A stretch of 64,000 bases of DNA from Planobispora longispora (lineage in GTDB: Bacteria; Actinomycetota; Actinomycetes; Streptosporangiales; Streptosporangiaceae): contig NZ_BOOH01000016.1 in assembly GCF_016863135.1 (NCBI RefSeq), forward strand, positions 124,001-188,000, read 5' to 3'. A program made the translations under genes and the position numbers. Under the pieces are notes generated by a model, which was not told the origin of the DNA, made no database searches, and worked only from the letters and a program-made list of their open reading frames with translations. This document shows, one piece after another, positions 48,263 to 58,107 of the stretch (positions are counted from its first letter, which is position 1; each line of letters begins with the position of its first letter).

Positions 48263-51223
48263 GTGCGTTTCGGAGTGCTCGGTCCCCTGGCGGTGTGGAC
48301 GGCCGACGGGCGGCCGGTGCGGGTTCCCGAGGTGAAGGTCCGGGCGCTGCTGGCCGACCTGCTCGTGCACGAGGGCCGTCCGGTGCCGGCGGACCGGCTC
48401 GTCGACGACCTGTGGGGCGAGGACCCGCCCGGCAATCCGACCAACACGTTGCAGACCAAGGTCTCCCAGCTGCGCCGCGCCCTGGAGCGGGCGGAGCCGG
48501 GCGCCCGCGATCTGGTGGCGTTCCAGCCGTCCGGATACGTGCTGCGGGCCGAGGAGGTGGACGCCGCGCAGTTCACCGCGCTGCTCGCCCGGGCCCGCGC
48601 CGTCGAGGAGCCGCTGGCCAGGGCGGGGCTGCTGGCGGACGCGCTGGCGTTGTGGCGCGGCCCCGCCTACGCCGACTTCCAGGACGAGGAGTTCGCCCGC
48701 CCCGCCGTCACCCGGCTGGAGGAGCGGCGGCTCACCGCGCTGGAGGAGCAGGCCGAGGTACGGCTGGCGCTGGGGGACCACAGCGTGCTGGCCGACGAGC
48801 TGGGGCCGCTGGTGGCCGGACACCCTCTGCGCGAGCGGCTCCGCGCGGCGCATCTGCGCGCTCTCTACCTGTCGGGGCGCCAGAGTGAGGCGCTGGCCGG
48901 GTTCGACGAGGTGCGCCGGTTGCTGGCCGACGAGCTCGGCCTGGATCCCGGGCCCGAGCTGGTCGCCCTCCACCGGGCGATGCTGGAGCAGGACCCGGCC
49001 CTGGCTCCGGCCGCGGTCCCCGCCACCTCGGCCGTCCGGCCCAGGCCGAACCTGCCCGTGCCGATCGCGGGGCTCGTCGGCAGGCGGGAGGCGGTGGCGG
49101 CGGTGAGGGCGTCGCTCGCCTCCTCGCGGCTCGTCACGGTGACCGGGCCCGGAGGGGTGGGCAAGACCAGGCTGGCGCTGGCCGCGGCGGCGCGATCACC
49201 GGAAGAGACGTGGCTGGTCGAGCTGGCCGCCCTCCGTTCCGGCGACCTGGCCCAGGTGGCGGAGGTCGTGGCGGGAGCGCTGGGGGTCCGGGACGAGACC
49301 GCCGGCGGGGTGCCCGCCGGCGACCTGGCCGGCCGGCTCGCCGAGGCCCTGCGCGGGCACCGGATGCTCCTGGTCCTGGACAACTGCGAGCACCTCGTCG
49401 AGCCGGTCGCCGAACTGGTCCTGACGCTGCTGCGGGCCGCTCCGGGACTGCGCGTCCTGACCACGAGCCAGGAGCCGCTGGCGATCCCCGGCGAGAGCGT
49501 GCACCAGCTCGGTCCGCTCGGCCGGGACGACGCCGCCGAGCTGTTCGCGGCCCGGGCCGGCGTCACCCCCGGCGCGGAGAACGCGGCGTGGGTGGCGGCG
49601 ATCTGCGAGCGGCTCGACGGCCTCCCGCTGGCGCTGGAGCTGGCCGCCGCCCGGGTGCGCACGCTCGGGGTGCGTGGCGTGGCCGAACGGCTGGACGATC
49701 GTTTCACCCTGCTGTCCGCCGCGACCAGAGGACTCCCGCCGCGGCAGCGGACCCTGCGCGCCGTGATCGACTGGAGCTGGGAGCAGCTCGACCGGGCGCA
49801 GCGGGAGGCCCTGTGCGCGCTGGCCGTACATCCCGGCGGATGCACCCTCGACGCGTCCGGCGTACCGCTCGACCTGCTGGAGCAGCTCGTGAACCGGTCC
49901 ATGGCGGTGGCCGAGCCGCAGCCGTCGGGCGCGATGAGGTACCGGCTGCTCGAATCGGTCGCCGCCTACTGCCTGGAGCGCCTCCCCGGCGCCGACCGGC
50001 TGCTGATCCGCCGTGACGCCCACTACGCGGATCTCGTCGAGCGGGCCGACCTGTACGGCCCGGCCCAGCGGCAGTGGCTGCGGCGCCTCGACGAGGAGTG
50101 GCCCAACCTGCGTGTCGTGCTCGACCGCACCCGGGACCCGGGCATGACCGTCCGCCTGGCCTGGTACTGGTATCTGCGCGGCAGGCACCAGGAGGGACAC
50201 CGGTACCTGGCCGCGGTCGCCGAAGATCCCGAAGCCGCGGCCTGGGCGCGCGCCTTCGCGCTGCTGACGGGCGAGGGGCCCGCGGACCGGGGCCCGGTGA
50301 CCGGGGCGAGCCCGCGGGCGCGCTGGTTCCTCGCCCTGGCCCACCTGCACATCGGAGACGCCGCCAGGGGCGGGGAACTGATCGACTCGGCGCTGACCGG
50401 CTTCCGCGCGCTGGACGACCAGTGGGGGGAGGCCGCGGCGCTGGCCGGACGGGCCAAGCAGGCCCTCTTCCAAGGCGATCTCGCCCTGGCCGAACGGAGC
50501 GGCGCCGACAGTCTGGCGCGGTTCACCGCCCTCGGGGATCGCTGGGGACAGCTCCAGGCCGCCGACATGCTCGGCTACCTGGCCGAGATCACCGGCGACT
50601 ACGAGCGAGCCGGCCGTTTCCACCGCGACGGGCTGCGCTTCGCCGAGGACCTGCGGCTGTGGGGCGATGTGTCCTACAGGTTGTCCAGCCTCGGCCGCGT
50701 CGCCCTGCTGGCCGGTGACCTGGCCCGCGCCGGGGAGTTCCACGAGCGGGGCATGCGGCTGGCGGCCGAGCAGGCCGATCGTTTCGCCGAGGAGTTCGCC
50801 CGGGTCGGGCTCGCCCTGGTCGCCAGGCGCTCGGGCGACCTCGCCGGAGCCGAGGCGTACCTGCGCGAGTCGCTGGCCTGGAACCGGCGGCTGGAGGACG
50901 GTTACGGCGTGCCGTTCTACGGCGTGACGCTGCTCCTGGCCGAGCTCGGCTTCGTCGCCGAGCAGCGCGGCGAGGCGGCGCGAGCCCGGGCGCTGCACCA
51001 GGAGGGCCTGGCCGCCGCCCGGACGATCGGCGACCCCCGCGCCGTCGCGCTGGCCTTGGAGGGCCTGGCCGGAGCCGCCGCCCTGGAAGGTTCTCATGAG
51101 GAGGCCGGACGCCTGCTCGCCGAGGCCGCCGCGCTCCGTGAATCCGCCGGGGCGCCCCTTCCGCCCGCCGAGCGCGGCGACGTCGAGCGGATCACCGCCC
51201 GCATCCGGGCCGCCGGGCACTGA
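48263..51223 (+). CDS. BTAD-containing STAND-family regulator with TPR tail
   Basis: A 986-residue regulator. An OmpR-like winged helix (VRFGVLGPLAVWTADGRPV, about 1-95) and a BTAD domain (about 98-245) precede an ATPase module (about 270-600). Walker A is TGPGGVGKTRLALAAA and Walker B HRMLLVLDNCEHL. TPR-like repeats fill the remainder (about 640-980). Most relatives are encoded near secondary-metabolite or stress genes. The GTG at 48263 opens the conserved winged helix and has a -10 box 6 bases upstream, so translation is probably leaderless. It is divergent from the oxidoreductase. Confidence 0.9.
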   Translation: MRFGVLGPLAVWTADGRPVRVPEVKVRALLADLLVHEGRPVPADRLVDDLWGEDPPGNPTNTLQTKVSQLRRALERAEPGARDLVAFQPSGYVLRAEEVDAAQFTALLARARAVEEPLARAGLLADALALWRGPAYADFQDEEFARPAVTRLEERRLTALEEQAEVRLALGDHSVLADELGPLVAGHPLRERLRAAHLRALYLSGRQSEALAGFDEVRRLLADELGLDPGPELVALHRAMLEQDPALAPAAVPATSAVRPRPNLPVPIAGLVGRREAVAAVRASLASSRLVTVTGPGGVGKTRLALAAAARSPEETWLVELAALRSGDLAQVAEVVAGALGVRDETAGGVPAGDLAGRLAEALRGHRMLLVLDNCEHLVEPVAELVLTLLRAAPGLRVLTTSQEPLAIPGESVHQLGPLGRDDAAELFAARAGVTPGAENAAWVAAICERLDGLPLALELAAARVRTLGVRGVAERLDDRFTLLSAATRGLPPRQRTLRAVIDWSWEQLDRAQREALCALAVHPGGCTLDASGVPLDLLEQLVNRSMAVAEPQPSGAMRYRLLESVAAYCLERLPGADRLLIRRDAHYADLVERADLYGPAQRQWLRRLDEEWPNLRVVLDRTRDPGMTVRLAWYWYLRGRHQEGHRYLAAVAEDPEAAAWARAFALLTGEGPADRGPVTGASPRARWFLALAHLHIGDAARGGELIDSALTGFRALDDQWGEAAALAGRAKQALFQGDLALAERSGADSLARFTALGDRWGQLQAADMLGYLAEITGDYERAGRFHRDGLRFAEDLRLWGDVSYRLSSLGRVALLAGDLARAGEFHERGMRLAAEQADRFAEEFARVGLALVARRSGDLAGAEAYLRESLAWNRRLEDGYGVPFYGVTLLLAELGFVAEQRGEAARARALHQEGLAAARTIGDPRAVALALEGLAGAAALEGSHEEAGRLLAEAAALRESAGAPLPPAERGDVERITARIRAAGH

Positions 51224-51275
51224 CCGCCGGCCCGTTCCGGGCGTTCCGGCCTTTTACGTACGGGAAAGCGAGAAC

Positions 51276-51301
51276 GAGGGCCGAGATCTGTCCCGGCCCT
51301 C
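51276..51301. terminator. bidirectional hairpin between convergent genes
   Basis: gagggccg (51276-51283) and cggccctc (51294-51301), 10-base loop, between the regulator stop (51223) and the small secreted protein stop (51345). Confidence 0.65.
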
Positions 51302-51344
51302 ATATCGGCGTCCGTTCCCTGCGGTTCGAATTTCCCGCCGGAGG

Positions 51345-51608
51345 TCATTCACTTTTCACGCAGACGGCGTCGGAGGCCGGATCGACGCGGTGCTCGCCGG
51401 TGGGGAGGCGCACGTGGACGGTGACGACGTGACCGTGCCAGCAGGTCACGTGCGTGACGATCGACGAGAGGGGGCCTTCGCCCGTTCCGGCGGCCGAGGC
51501 CGCGACCGTCGGGACGGCCAGGAGGGCGGTCGCGAGCAGGGAGATCACGCTCATCCGCCTCAGCCGCCGCCCTCGCCGGTGATCTTTCCACGGCGCGTCG
51601 GGGTTCAT
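51345..51608 (-). CDS. small secreted protein of unknown function
   Basis: An 87-residue protein with a strongly basic start (KDHRRGRRLRR), a signal-peptide core (VISLLATALLAVPTVAASA) and a mature part of about 47 residues. That part carries VTCWHGHVVTVHVRLPTGEH and a terminal cysteine in DAVCVKSE, probably one disulfide. AGGAGG lies 5 bases before the ATG, a strong signal that this is a real gene. Family unknown. Confidence 0.75.
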   Translation of the reverse strand: MNPDAPWKDHRRGRRLRRMSVISLLATALLAVPTVAASAAGTGEGPLSSIVTHVTCWHGHVVTVHVRLPTGEHRVDPASDAVCVKSE

Positions 51609-51847
51609 CCGTTCCTCCTGATTTCCGTCCGGAAACGGTTCGATGTCACATGTCGCACCGAGGGCCGGATGGAGCGATTCTGGTATTTCCGAACAGCTCT
51701 TTTCTGGAAACGGGCTGACCGGCCGGATCGATGCGCCTGGAGGATACCGACGCCGACGGAGGCGTATCAGGTCGATGGCGGGATCGAGACGACAACGGAT
51801 GGTGCTGCGGACGGAATCTGTACGGCTATGACCGGCTGTTCCGTGAA

Positions 51848-54046
51848 TTACCGGGCGGATGTTTTATCGCCGGCGGGAACCTCCTCCAGCGGCCGGCCGT
51901 CCCACGGGGCCAGCGTGACGGGGACCGCGTTGAAGACGGCGTTGCCTGACAGCGCTTCCACCACCAGTTCATCGGTCAGGGCGTTCGCGTTGACCCCGGC
52001 GTGCGCCGCGGCTGTCCGCTGGGTGCTGCCGCCGTGCCCCCAGCCGTGCGGCAGGCTGACCACCCCGGGCATGATCGCCCCAGTCGCCTCGACGTCGACG
52101 AGCAGCTCTCCGGTGGCCGAGCGGATCACCGCCCGGTCCCGCAGGTTCAGCCTGTCCGCGTCGGCCGGATTGACGTGCAGGGTGCACCGGTTGCTCCCGC
52201 CCACCAGCGCTCCCACGTTGTGCAGCCAGCTGTTGTTGGAGCGCAGCTGACGCCGTCCGATGAGCAGCATCTGCGGAGCCGGCTCCCCCATGCGCGCGCG
52301 CAACCGCGCGACGTCGCGGGTGAGCTGGAGCGGGGCGAGCTCGACCCGGCCGGACTCGGTGGCCAGCAGCTCGGCCAGGCGCGGCTGCAGCGGGCCCAGG
52401 TCGATGCCGTGCGGGTTCGCCAGCAGGTCCGACAGCGAGAGCCCGAAGGGGCCGAGCTTGAGCATGGCGTCCAACAGCCGTTCCGGCCCCGGCGATCCTT
52501 CCAGCGAGGCGCGCAGTTCGACGGGGTCCTTGCCCATGAGGGGAGCGGCCTGGAGCAGCCCGGCCAGGATCTGCTCGTCCAGGACCGCCGGGTCGGCGCC
52601 GGCTCCCGCCCCGGCGGCGATCAGCGCCAGCTTCGCCATGATCTCCGCCTCGGAGAGCTGGTCCGGTTCCAGCGGCAGGATCGCCGGGGAGAAGCGGGAG
52701 TAGTTGCGCACGGTGACGCTCAGCAGCAGGAAGTCGTAGTGCGGCATCTGCGTGATCCGCGGGGGCGGCAGGATCACGTCGGCGTGGCTGGTGGTCTCGT
52801 TCAGGTAGGGATCGACGCTGACCATGAACTCCAGATCCCGCAGGGCCCTTCCCAGCCGCGGGCCGTTCGGAGCCGACAGGACCAGGTTGCCGCCGACGGT
52901 GATCAGCGCGCGGACCTGCCCCTGCCCCGGCGTCTCGATCTCGTCGGCCAGGGTGGCGACCGGAAGCTCGCCCAGCACCTCGGGCAGCCCGCGGACCCTG
53001 CTGTGCCAGCGTCCGGTGGTGAACGGGCCGGCGTTGGGCGGTCCGATCGTGGCCGTCCGGGCGAACATCACGCCGCCGGGCCGGTCGAAGTTGCCGGTGA
53101 GGACGTTGATCACGTCCACGAGCCACTGCGTGGCGGTGCCGAACTCGGAGGTGCAGGTGCCGACCCGCGTGTAGACGGCGGCCGTGGGAGCGGCGGCCAG
53201 CTCGCGGGCCAGCCGCCTGATGTCGCCGGCGGGGACGCCGCACCGCGCGGAGACGACCTCGGGCGCGAAGTCCGCGGCGAGTTCCTGGAGCTCGGCCAGA
53301 CCGCCGACCTCGATGTTCGTCGAGACGAGCCCTTCGGCCACCAGTGTGTGCACGATTCCGAACAGCAGGTAGGCGTCCGTTCCGGGCCGGATGAACAGGT
53401 GCTCGTCGGCCAGGCCGGCGGTGCGGGTGAACCGCGGGTCGACGACGACCAGCTTGCCCCCTCGCGCGCGCAGGGCCTTGAGCCGGCCGGGGAAGTTGGG
53501 CGCGGCGCACAGCGAGCCGTGCGACTCGGCCGGGTTGGCCCCCAGGACCAGGAGATAGTCGGTCCGGTCGAGGTCCGGTACGGCGATCGCGAAGGGGTTG
53601 CCGAGCATGAAGCCGCAGGCCACATGCTTGGGCATCTGATCGATGGTGCTGGCCGAGTAGATGTTGGGGGTGTCGAGGGCCTGGCTCAGCGGGCCCCGGT
53701 ACAGCGGTCCGGCCATCGTGTGGAAGGTCGGGTTGCCGAAATAGACGGCCAGCGCCTGGCGACCGTGGGCGTCGGCGACGCGGGTCAGACCGCGCTCGAC
53801 CGCCTGGAAGGCCTCCTCCCAGGAGACCTCCCGCCACCGGTCCCCCTCGCGGATCATGGGGGAGCGCAGCCGATCGGGGTCCTCGTCCAGCGCGCCGAGG
53901 GAGGCCCCCTTCGGGCAGACGTACCCCTTGGAGAACGGGTCGTCCGGGTCGCCCTTGACAGAGGTGACGTGTCCGGCGTCGTCAAGCGTGAGGCGCAGTC
54001 CGCAGACGGCGTCGCAGATGGGACAGGTCCGATGCGCAGTCTTCAC
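51848..54046 (-). CDS. molybdopterin-dependent oxidoreductase (formate dehydrogenase/Nap-like)
   Basis: A 732-residue protein with an N-terminal 4Fe-4S site, Cys8-x2-Cys11-x3-Cys15-x28-Cys44 (CPICDAVCG and GYVCPKG). The bis-MGD fold follows (SWEEAFQAVERGL, YLLVLGANPAESHG, VVVDPRFTRTA, FIRPGTDAYLLFG), and a C-terminal molydopterin-binding domain with LHVNPADADRL. The residue that ligates molybdenum is not obvious: the segment SASTIDQMPKH stands where a Cys/Ser/Sec is usual. GTG 54046 has GGGAG upstream. It needs MGD cofactor and an electron partner not encoded here. It lies 54 bases downstream of the SARP gene in the same direction. Confidence 0.9.
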   Translation of the reverse strand: MKTAHRTCPICDAVCGLRLTLDDAGHVTSVKGDPDDPFSKGYVCPKGASLGALDEDPDRLRSPMIREGDRWREVSWEEAFQAVERGLTRVADAHGRQALAVYFGNPTFHTMAGPLYRGPLSQALDTPNIYSASTIDQMPKHVACGFMLGNPFAIAVPDLDRTDYLLVLGANPAESHGSLCAAPNFPGRLKALRARGGKLVVVDPRFTRTAGLADEHLFIRPGTDAYLLFGIVHTLVAEGLVSTNIEVGGLAELQELAADFAPEVVSARCGVPAGDIRRLARELAAAPTAAVYTRVGTCTSEFGTATQWLVDVINVLTGNFDRPGGVMFARTATIGPPNAGPFTTGRWHSRVRGLPEVLGELPVATLADEIETPGQGQVRALITVGGNLVLSAPNGPRLGRALRDLEFMVSVDPYLNETTSHADVILPPPRITQMPHYDFLLLSVTVRNYSRFSPAILPLEPDQLSEAEIMAKLALIAAGAGAGADPAVLDEQILAGLLQAAPLMGKDPVELRASLEGSPGPERLLDAMLKLGPFGLSLSDLLANPHGIDLGPLQPRLAELLATESGRVELAPLQLTRDVARLRARMGEPAPQMLLIGRRQLRSNNSWLHNVGALVGGSNRCTLHVNPADADRLNLRDRAVIRSATGELLVDVEATGAIMPGVVSLPHGWGHGGSTQRTAAAHAGVNANALTDELVVEALSGNAVFNAVPVTLAPWDGRPLEEVPAGDKTSAR

Positions 54047-54100
54047 CGTTGCTCCCAGGATGGCGTTCCGCACCATCCTGATCCGGCGTCCGCCCGGTGT

Positions 54101-57100
54101 TCACCTTCCGCCGTGCTGCGCTTCCGCCAGCCGATCGCGGATGTGCTGCGCGGGCAGCGGATCGATCTGCTCGACCAGATACTGGATCCGGATCTCCTCC
54201 GCCTCGGCGGCGGCCTGGTCTCCGGTGGCCAGGTACGCCCGCTTGAGCAGGACGCGGGCCTCGGCCTCGAGCAGCGGGAGCTCCACCTCGGCGAAGAAGT
54301 CGCCCGCCTCGGTCAGGAGGGCCTGCGCCCGCGGGGCGTCACCCGTGGCCAGCGCGAGCTCGCCCAGGCCCGTGATCGCCTGCATCTCCACGAGGCGCTG
54401 ACGCGTCGCCTTGGCCAGATCACGGGCCTGCCCCAGCAGGTCGCCCACCGTCGCCAGCTCACCCTGGTGGAAGCGGGCGGTCCCCAGGCCGAGCAGGACG
54501 AAGGCCTCGCCTATCCGGTCGCCGATCTCCCGCACGGCGGTCATCGCCTCCGCGTACGCCTCCTCGCCGGGCTCGAAGTCCTGCTTGCTGAAGTGCGTCT
54601 CGCCCAGCCGGAACAGAACCTGGGCGCGCAGCCTTCTGTCGCCGCTGGAGCGTGCGAACTCCAGCACCTCGGAGAGCAGCCGGTAGGAGTCGTCGGGACG
54701 TTCGCAGTCGAGGTAGAGCTTGGCCTGGCTGTAGAGGATGTAGACGGAGTCGGCGTTGACGCCGCCGCCGAGGAGCGACAGCGCGCGGTCGAAGCGCTTG
54801 GAGGCGTTCTCGAAGCGCCCGCTCAGCCGGTCGAGGATGGCGAGCCTGCTGTCCACCATGGCGCGTCTGGGGTCGTCGTGCAGATCCGCGAAGATCTCCG
54901 CCGCCGCCTCCAGGACGTGCCGGGCGTTGGAGAAGCGCTGCTCGGTCAGGCTCAACGTGCCGATTTTGAACAGCATCGTCGCCTGGCCGAGGCGGTCCTG
55001 CGCCTGCCGGGCGGCCTCCAGCGCGAGTTTGTGGGTCTCCCGCCAGTCGTCGAGATAAGCCCTGGCCTCGAAGAACTTCGTGGTGACCGCCGTGAGGCGC
55101 CAGCAGAGTTCGGCGAATCCGGCCTGCATGGCCTGATGGATGCTCGCGACGAGGAAGCGCCGCTCGCGTTCGAACCATTCGAGCGGTGCGGCGACCAGCT
55201 GGTCGACCAGCTGGTCGGGCAGTGACGGGTGCTGGTCGATCGGGGGTTCCGGGAACTCGATGAAGCCGAACTCGCGATTCTGGGCCTTCGCGGTGAGGAC
55301 CAGCTGCGCGCTGAGTATCCGCTCCAGGGCCGCCGCCCGTTCGGCCGGAGGCTCCTCGGCCGCCAGGCGTTCCTTGGCGAACACGCGGATGAGGTCGTGG
55401 AAGCGGTAGTGGGTCCGCACCCCGAGCCCCGCGTCGGTCGCCTCGATGAAGTGGGTGTCGGCCAGCTCGTCCAGCAGGTCGTGGGCGACGAAGATCGGCT
55501 GATCGAGCGCGGCGGCGGCGGCCCACGCCGGGAGGACGTGGGAGTTCAGCGCGGCCAGCAGCCGGAAGAGCCGTCGCGCCGGACCGCTCAGCCCCTCGTA
55601 GGTGAGCGAGAGGCTCGCCCGGATTCCCATCTCCCCGTGCTTGAGCTCGTCGAGCCGGCGGGTCTCGTCCTCCAGCCGGTTGACCAGTTGCCTGATGTCC
55701 CAGTGCGGGCGCGCCGCCAGGCGGGACCCGGCGATGCGGAGCGCCAGCGGCAGCCCTTCGCACAGCTCGGCGAGGTTGGCGGAAGACCTGGGGTCGGCCT
55801 GCACGCGTTCCTCTCCCGCGATCTGGGAGATGAGCCTCATCGACTGCGTCGCGTCGAGCACGTCCAGGTCCACGTGGAGGACCCCGGCCAGCCCGCCGAG
55901 CCTCGTCCTGCTGGTGATGATGACGGCGGACTGCGCGTTTCCGGGAAGCAGCGGCGACACCTGGTGCTCGCCGTTGGCGTCGTCCAGCACGACCAGCGTC
56001 CGGCGCTCGGCCAGCAACGTGCGGTACAGCTCGGCGCGTTGTTCCAGGGCGTCGGGGATGTCGTGGCCCGGGACGCCGAGCGCGCGCAGGAAGCGCTCCA
56101 GGACGTTGGTCGGACTGGTCGGGTTGGGCGTGCCCCCGTGCAGGCTGGCGAAGAGCTGGCCGTCGGGGAAGAGCTCGGCCACGTCGTGCGCGCAGTGCAC
56201 GGCGAGGGTCGACTTCCCGATGCCCGCCCTCCCGATGATCGCGACCGTGGGCACGGCGAAGCGGACCGCTCCCGCGGGCGAGTTGATGATCTTCTCGCGG
56301 ATCAGCCTGACCTGCGCGTCCCGGCCGGTGAAATCGGCGATGGCCCCCGGAATCATCGTGGGCGGCTTGGCGGCTTCGCTCGAACGCCTGGGCGCGGCCT
56401 GGCCCGGCTGTTCGGCGAGATCGAGGTCCTCGGCGGAGGTGAGGATCAGATACTCGAGCTGCTGGAGGCGCTCGTGGGGCTCGATCCCCAGCTCGTCGAC
56501 CATCATCGTGCGGGCGTCCCGATAGACCTGCAGCGCTTCCGCCTGCCGTTCGGACCGGTAGAGAGCGACCATGAGCTGCCCGACGAGGCCTTCGCGCAGG
56601 GGATAGGCCTTGACGAGGCGGGTGAGCTCGCCGATCAGCTCGTGGTGCATGCCGAGCTCGAGCTCCAGCTCGATGCATTCCTCGTTGGCGGCGATCCGGT
56701 GCTCGTTCAGCTCGTTGGCCCACAGCTGCACGAGCCTGCTCCTCATCCCGCCGAGGGCGGGGCCGCGCCACAGGTCGAGGGCCTGCCTGTAGTGCTTGAT
56801 GGCCTCGTCGAGGCCGTGATTGTCACGGGCGCGGCGAGCCTGGGAAACGTATGCCTCGAAGGTGAACGAATCTATCTGCCGCTCGTCCACCTGCAGCATG
56901 TATCCGTTGGTGCGGGTGAGGATGGCGGTCGGATAGCCGTGCGCGGTGAAGAGCCTGCGGAGATTCGAGATGCAAATTTGCACCTGGACGCGTGCGGTGA
57001 CGGGCGGATCGTCGTAAACGGCCTCTATAAGCTGATCGATGGATACGACGCGGCCGACATTGAGCAGCAAGGTCGCCAGGACGATCTGCTGCCGCGTGCC

Positions 57101-57163
57101 CCCTGGGTCGATGCGAAGCCCGTCAGCGACGACTTCGAGCGAACCCAACAGGCGAAACTGCAC
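54101..57163 (-). CDS. SARP-family regulator with NB-ARC and TPR domains
   Basis: A 1020-residue AfsR-type protein. A winged helix (QFRLLGSLEVVADGLRI, about 1-95), a BTAD domain (about 98-245), an NB-ARC ATPase (Walker A IIGRAGIGKSTLAVHCA, about 310; Walker B RTLVVLDDANG) and C-terminal TPR repeats (about 640-1000) follow in order. GAGGAG stands 6 bases before the GTG at 57163; the longer frame to 57283 adds 40 non-conserved residues. It is preceded on the same strand by a secreted peptide gene and followed by the molybdopterin enzyme. It is the likely pathway activator of the cluster that runs off the right edge. Confidence 0.92.
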   Translation of the reverse strand: MQFRLLGSLEVVADGLRIDPGGTRQQIVLATLLLNVGRVVSIDQLIEAVYDDPPVTARVQVQICISNLRRLFTAHGYPTAILTRTNGYMLQVDERQIDSFTFEAYVSQARRARDNHGLDEAIKHYRQALDLWRGPALGGMRSRLVQLWANELNEHRIAANEECIELELELGMHHELIGELTRLVKAYPLREGLVGQLMVALYRSERQAEALQVYRDARTMMVDELGIEPHERLQQLEYLILTSAEDLDLAEQPGQAAPRRSSEAAKPPTMIPGAIADFTGRDAQVRLIREKIINSPAGAVRFAVPTVAIIGRAGIGKSTLAVHCAHDVAELFPDGQLFASLHGGTPNPTSPTNVLERFLRALGVPGHDIPDALEQRAELYRTLLAERRTLVVLDDANGEHQVSPLLPGNAQSAVIITSRTRLGGLAGVLHVDLDVLDATQSMRLISQIAGEERVQADPRSSANLAELCEGLPLALRIAGSRLAARPHWDIRQLVNRLEDETRRLDELKHGEMGIRASLSLTYEGLSGPARRLFRLLAALNSHVLPAWAAAAALDQPIFVAHDLLDELADTHFIEATDAGLGVRTHYRFHDLIRVFAKERLAAEEPPAERAAALERILSAQLVLTAKAQNREFGFIEFPEPPIDQHPSLPDQLVDQLVAAPLEWFERERRFLVASIHQAMQAGFAELCWRLTAVTTKFFEARAYLDDWRETHKLALEAARQAQDRLGQATMLFKIGTLSLTEQRFSNARHVLEAAAEIFADLHDDPRRAMVDSRLAILDRLSGRFENASKRFDRALSLLGGGVNADSVYILYSQAKLYLDCERPDDSYRLLSEVLEFARSSGDRRLRAQVLFRLGETHFSKQDFEPGEEAYAEAMTAVREIGDRIGEAFVLLGLGTARFHQGELATVGDLLGQARDLAKATRQRLVEMQAITGLGELALATGDAPRAQALLTEAGDFFAEVELPLLEAEARVLLKRAYLATGDQAAAEAEEIRIQYLVEQIDPLPAQHIRDRLAEAQHGGR

Positions 57164-57392
57164 GCATGTCTCCTCGACGACAACCAGGCGCCCGCGTGAC
57201 GGACAGGTCGCGCTATCTGGCATCCTGGCACAGAGGCTTGTATTTCGCGTCGCAAGTGTACACAAGCCTATCAAGAGTGCCAAGGTAAGACGCTGCGTTA
57301 CTCTGTAACCCGTCGGTGGGCGCCTGGTTGATTAGTTAAACAATGCGCTGCCGAGCTCGTGCCCCGGCGAGGAATTTCGCCGATGAATCGGT

Positions 57393-57572
57393 CTAGCTTC
57401 CGTTCCAGGGGGTGCCGTTGCTGGTCGTCGGCGTGGGCGTCGGCGTCGAGGTCGGCTCCGACTGCGACGTGACGGAGGGCTCGTCGGCCGCAAGGCTGAT
57501 TCCCGTCGCCGCGAAACAGAATGCAATGGCCGAGATGAAGATTGCGGCGAAACGCTTGGCGTCTCTTCCCAT
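57393..57572 (-). CDS. 59-residue secreted peptide precursor upstream of the SARP gene
   Basis: A short gene with AAGGAA about 8 bases before the ATG. The product has a basic start (MGRDAKRF), a hydrophobic core (AAIFISAIAFCFAATGISLA) and a signal-peptidase-like site before ADEP. The mature part has about 30 residues: an acidic/Ser stretch, a TPTPTPT run and the end SNGTPWNGS. There is no lipobox: the only cysteine is within the hydrophobic core. Codon use matches the neighbours. It lies 229 bases upstream of the SARP gene, on the same strand. It may be a secreted signal or a surface peptide; that is inference from position and size. Confidence 0.7.
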   Translation of the reverse strand: MGRDAKRFAAIFISAIAFCFAATGISLAADEPSVTSQSEPTSTPTPTPTTSNGTPWNGS

Positions 57573-58107
57573 GGTCGGTTCCTTATCTCGCGCTTCGGGG
57601 TGGCAATTCAGAAGTATTCCAGCGTCAAATATCGTCCTATTATCGATGCCCTACTGGTGGAGCATCCTCAGGCGAGCCCACGGGAATAAGGGGTAGAGAA
57701 ACGGCCGCCATGCAACTACTCTCGGTAAAAATGGCGATGCGGAGAGTGGTTGCGGCGGCGGAGGGGTCATGGCCGGCGGGAAGCCTCAGTCAGGGCGGTG
57801 ATCTGCGGATATTCCGCTCGGACGTCCCCCGGGGCTCGGGCGCGCCGTGGCTCCGGGTGTGACGCGCGACCTCCGCCGTGTGCGACGCCCCGGCCGGGAC
57901 GCCCGGCCGGAGAGATCGCGTTATCCGCGGGAAGCGCGCCGTGACCGGCGGGCGGCGCAGGATTTTTTCCGGATTCCGGACGCGCCTATCGTCGCTTATC
58001 GCCGTCGTCGACCTGTGCCCGTCCCGGCCCTCCGGCGAGCGGATCTCGGTGATCCGGGAGGGGTGACGCGGGTGGCGCGGGGGCTTCCGCGGTCGAATCA
58101 CATGATC
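57573..58107. other. 535-bp intergenic region, no gene seen
   Basis: The part next to 57572 is AT-richer (57600-57650) and includes TTGACG on the minus strand, so it probably holds the promoter of the peptide gene. The rest is GC-rich and contains only spurious frames on both strands. I find no hairpin with a T-run after the stop at 58108. Confidence 0.5.

Noticed and set aside
52001-55225. 1074-codon plus-strand open frame across the molybdopterin and SARP genes
   Set aside because: It is the antisense shadow of two well-supported genes in GC-rich DNA; its product has no recognisable domain and is rich in Gly, Arg, Gln, as shadows are.
57332-57526. 64-codon minus-strand frame with an arginine-rich product
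   Set aside because: It overlaps, in another frame, the better supported secreted-peptide gene, and lacks a ribosome site and sensible composition.
57790-58101. 103-codon minus-strand frame in the gap before 58108
   Set aside because: Arg/Pro-rich composition, no ribosome site and no domain; it looks like a random frame.
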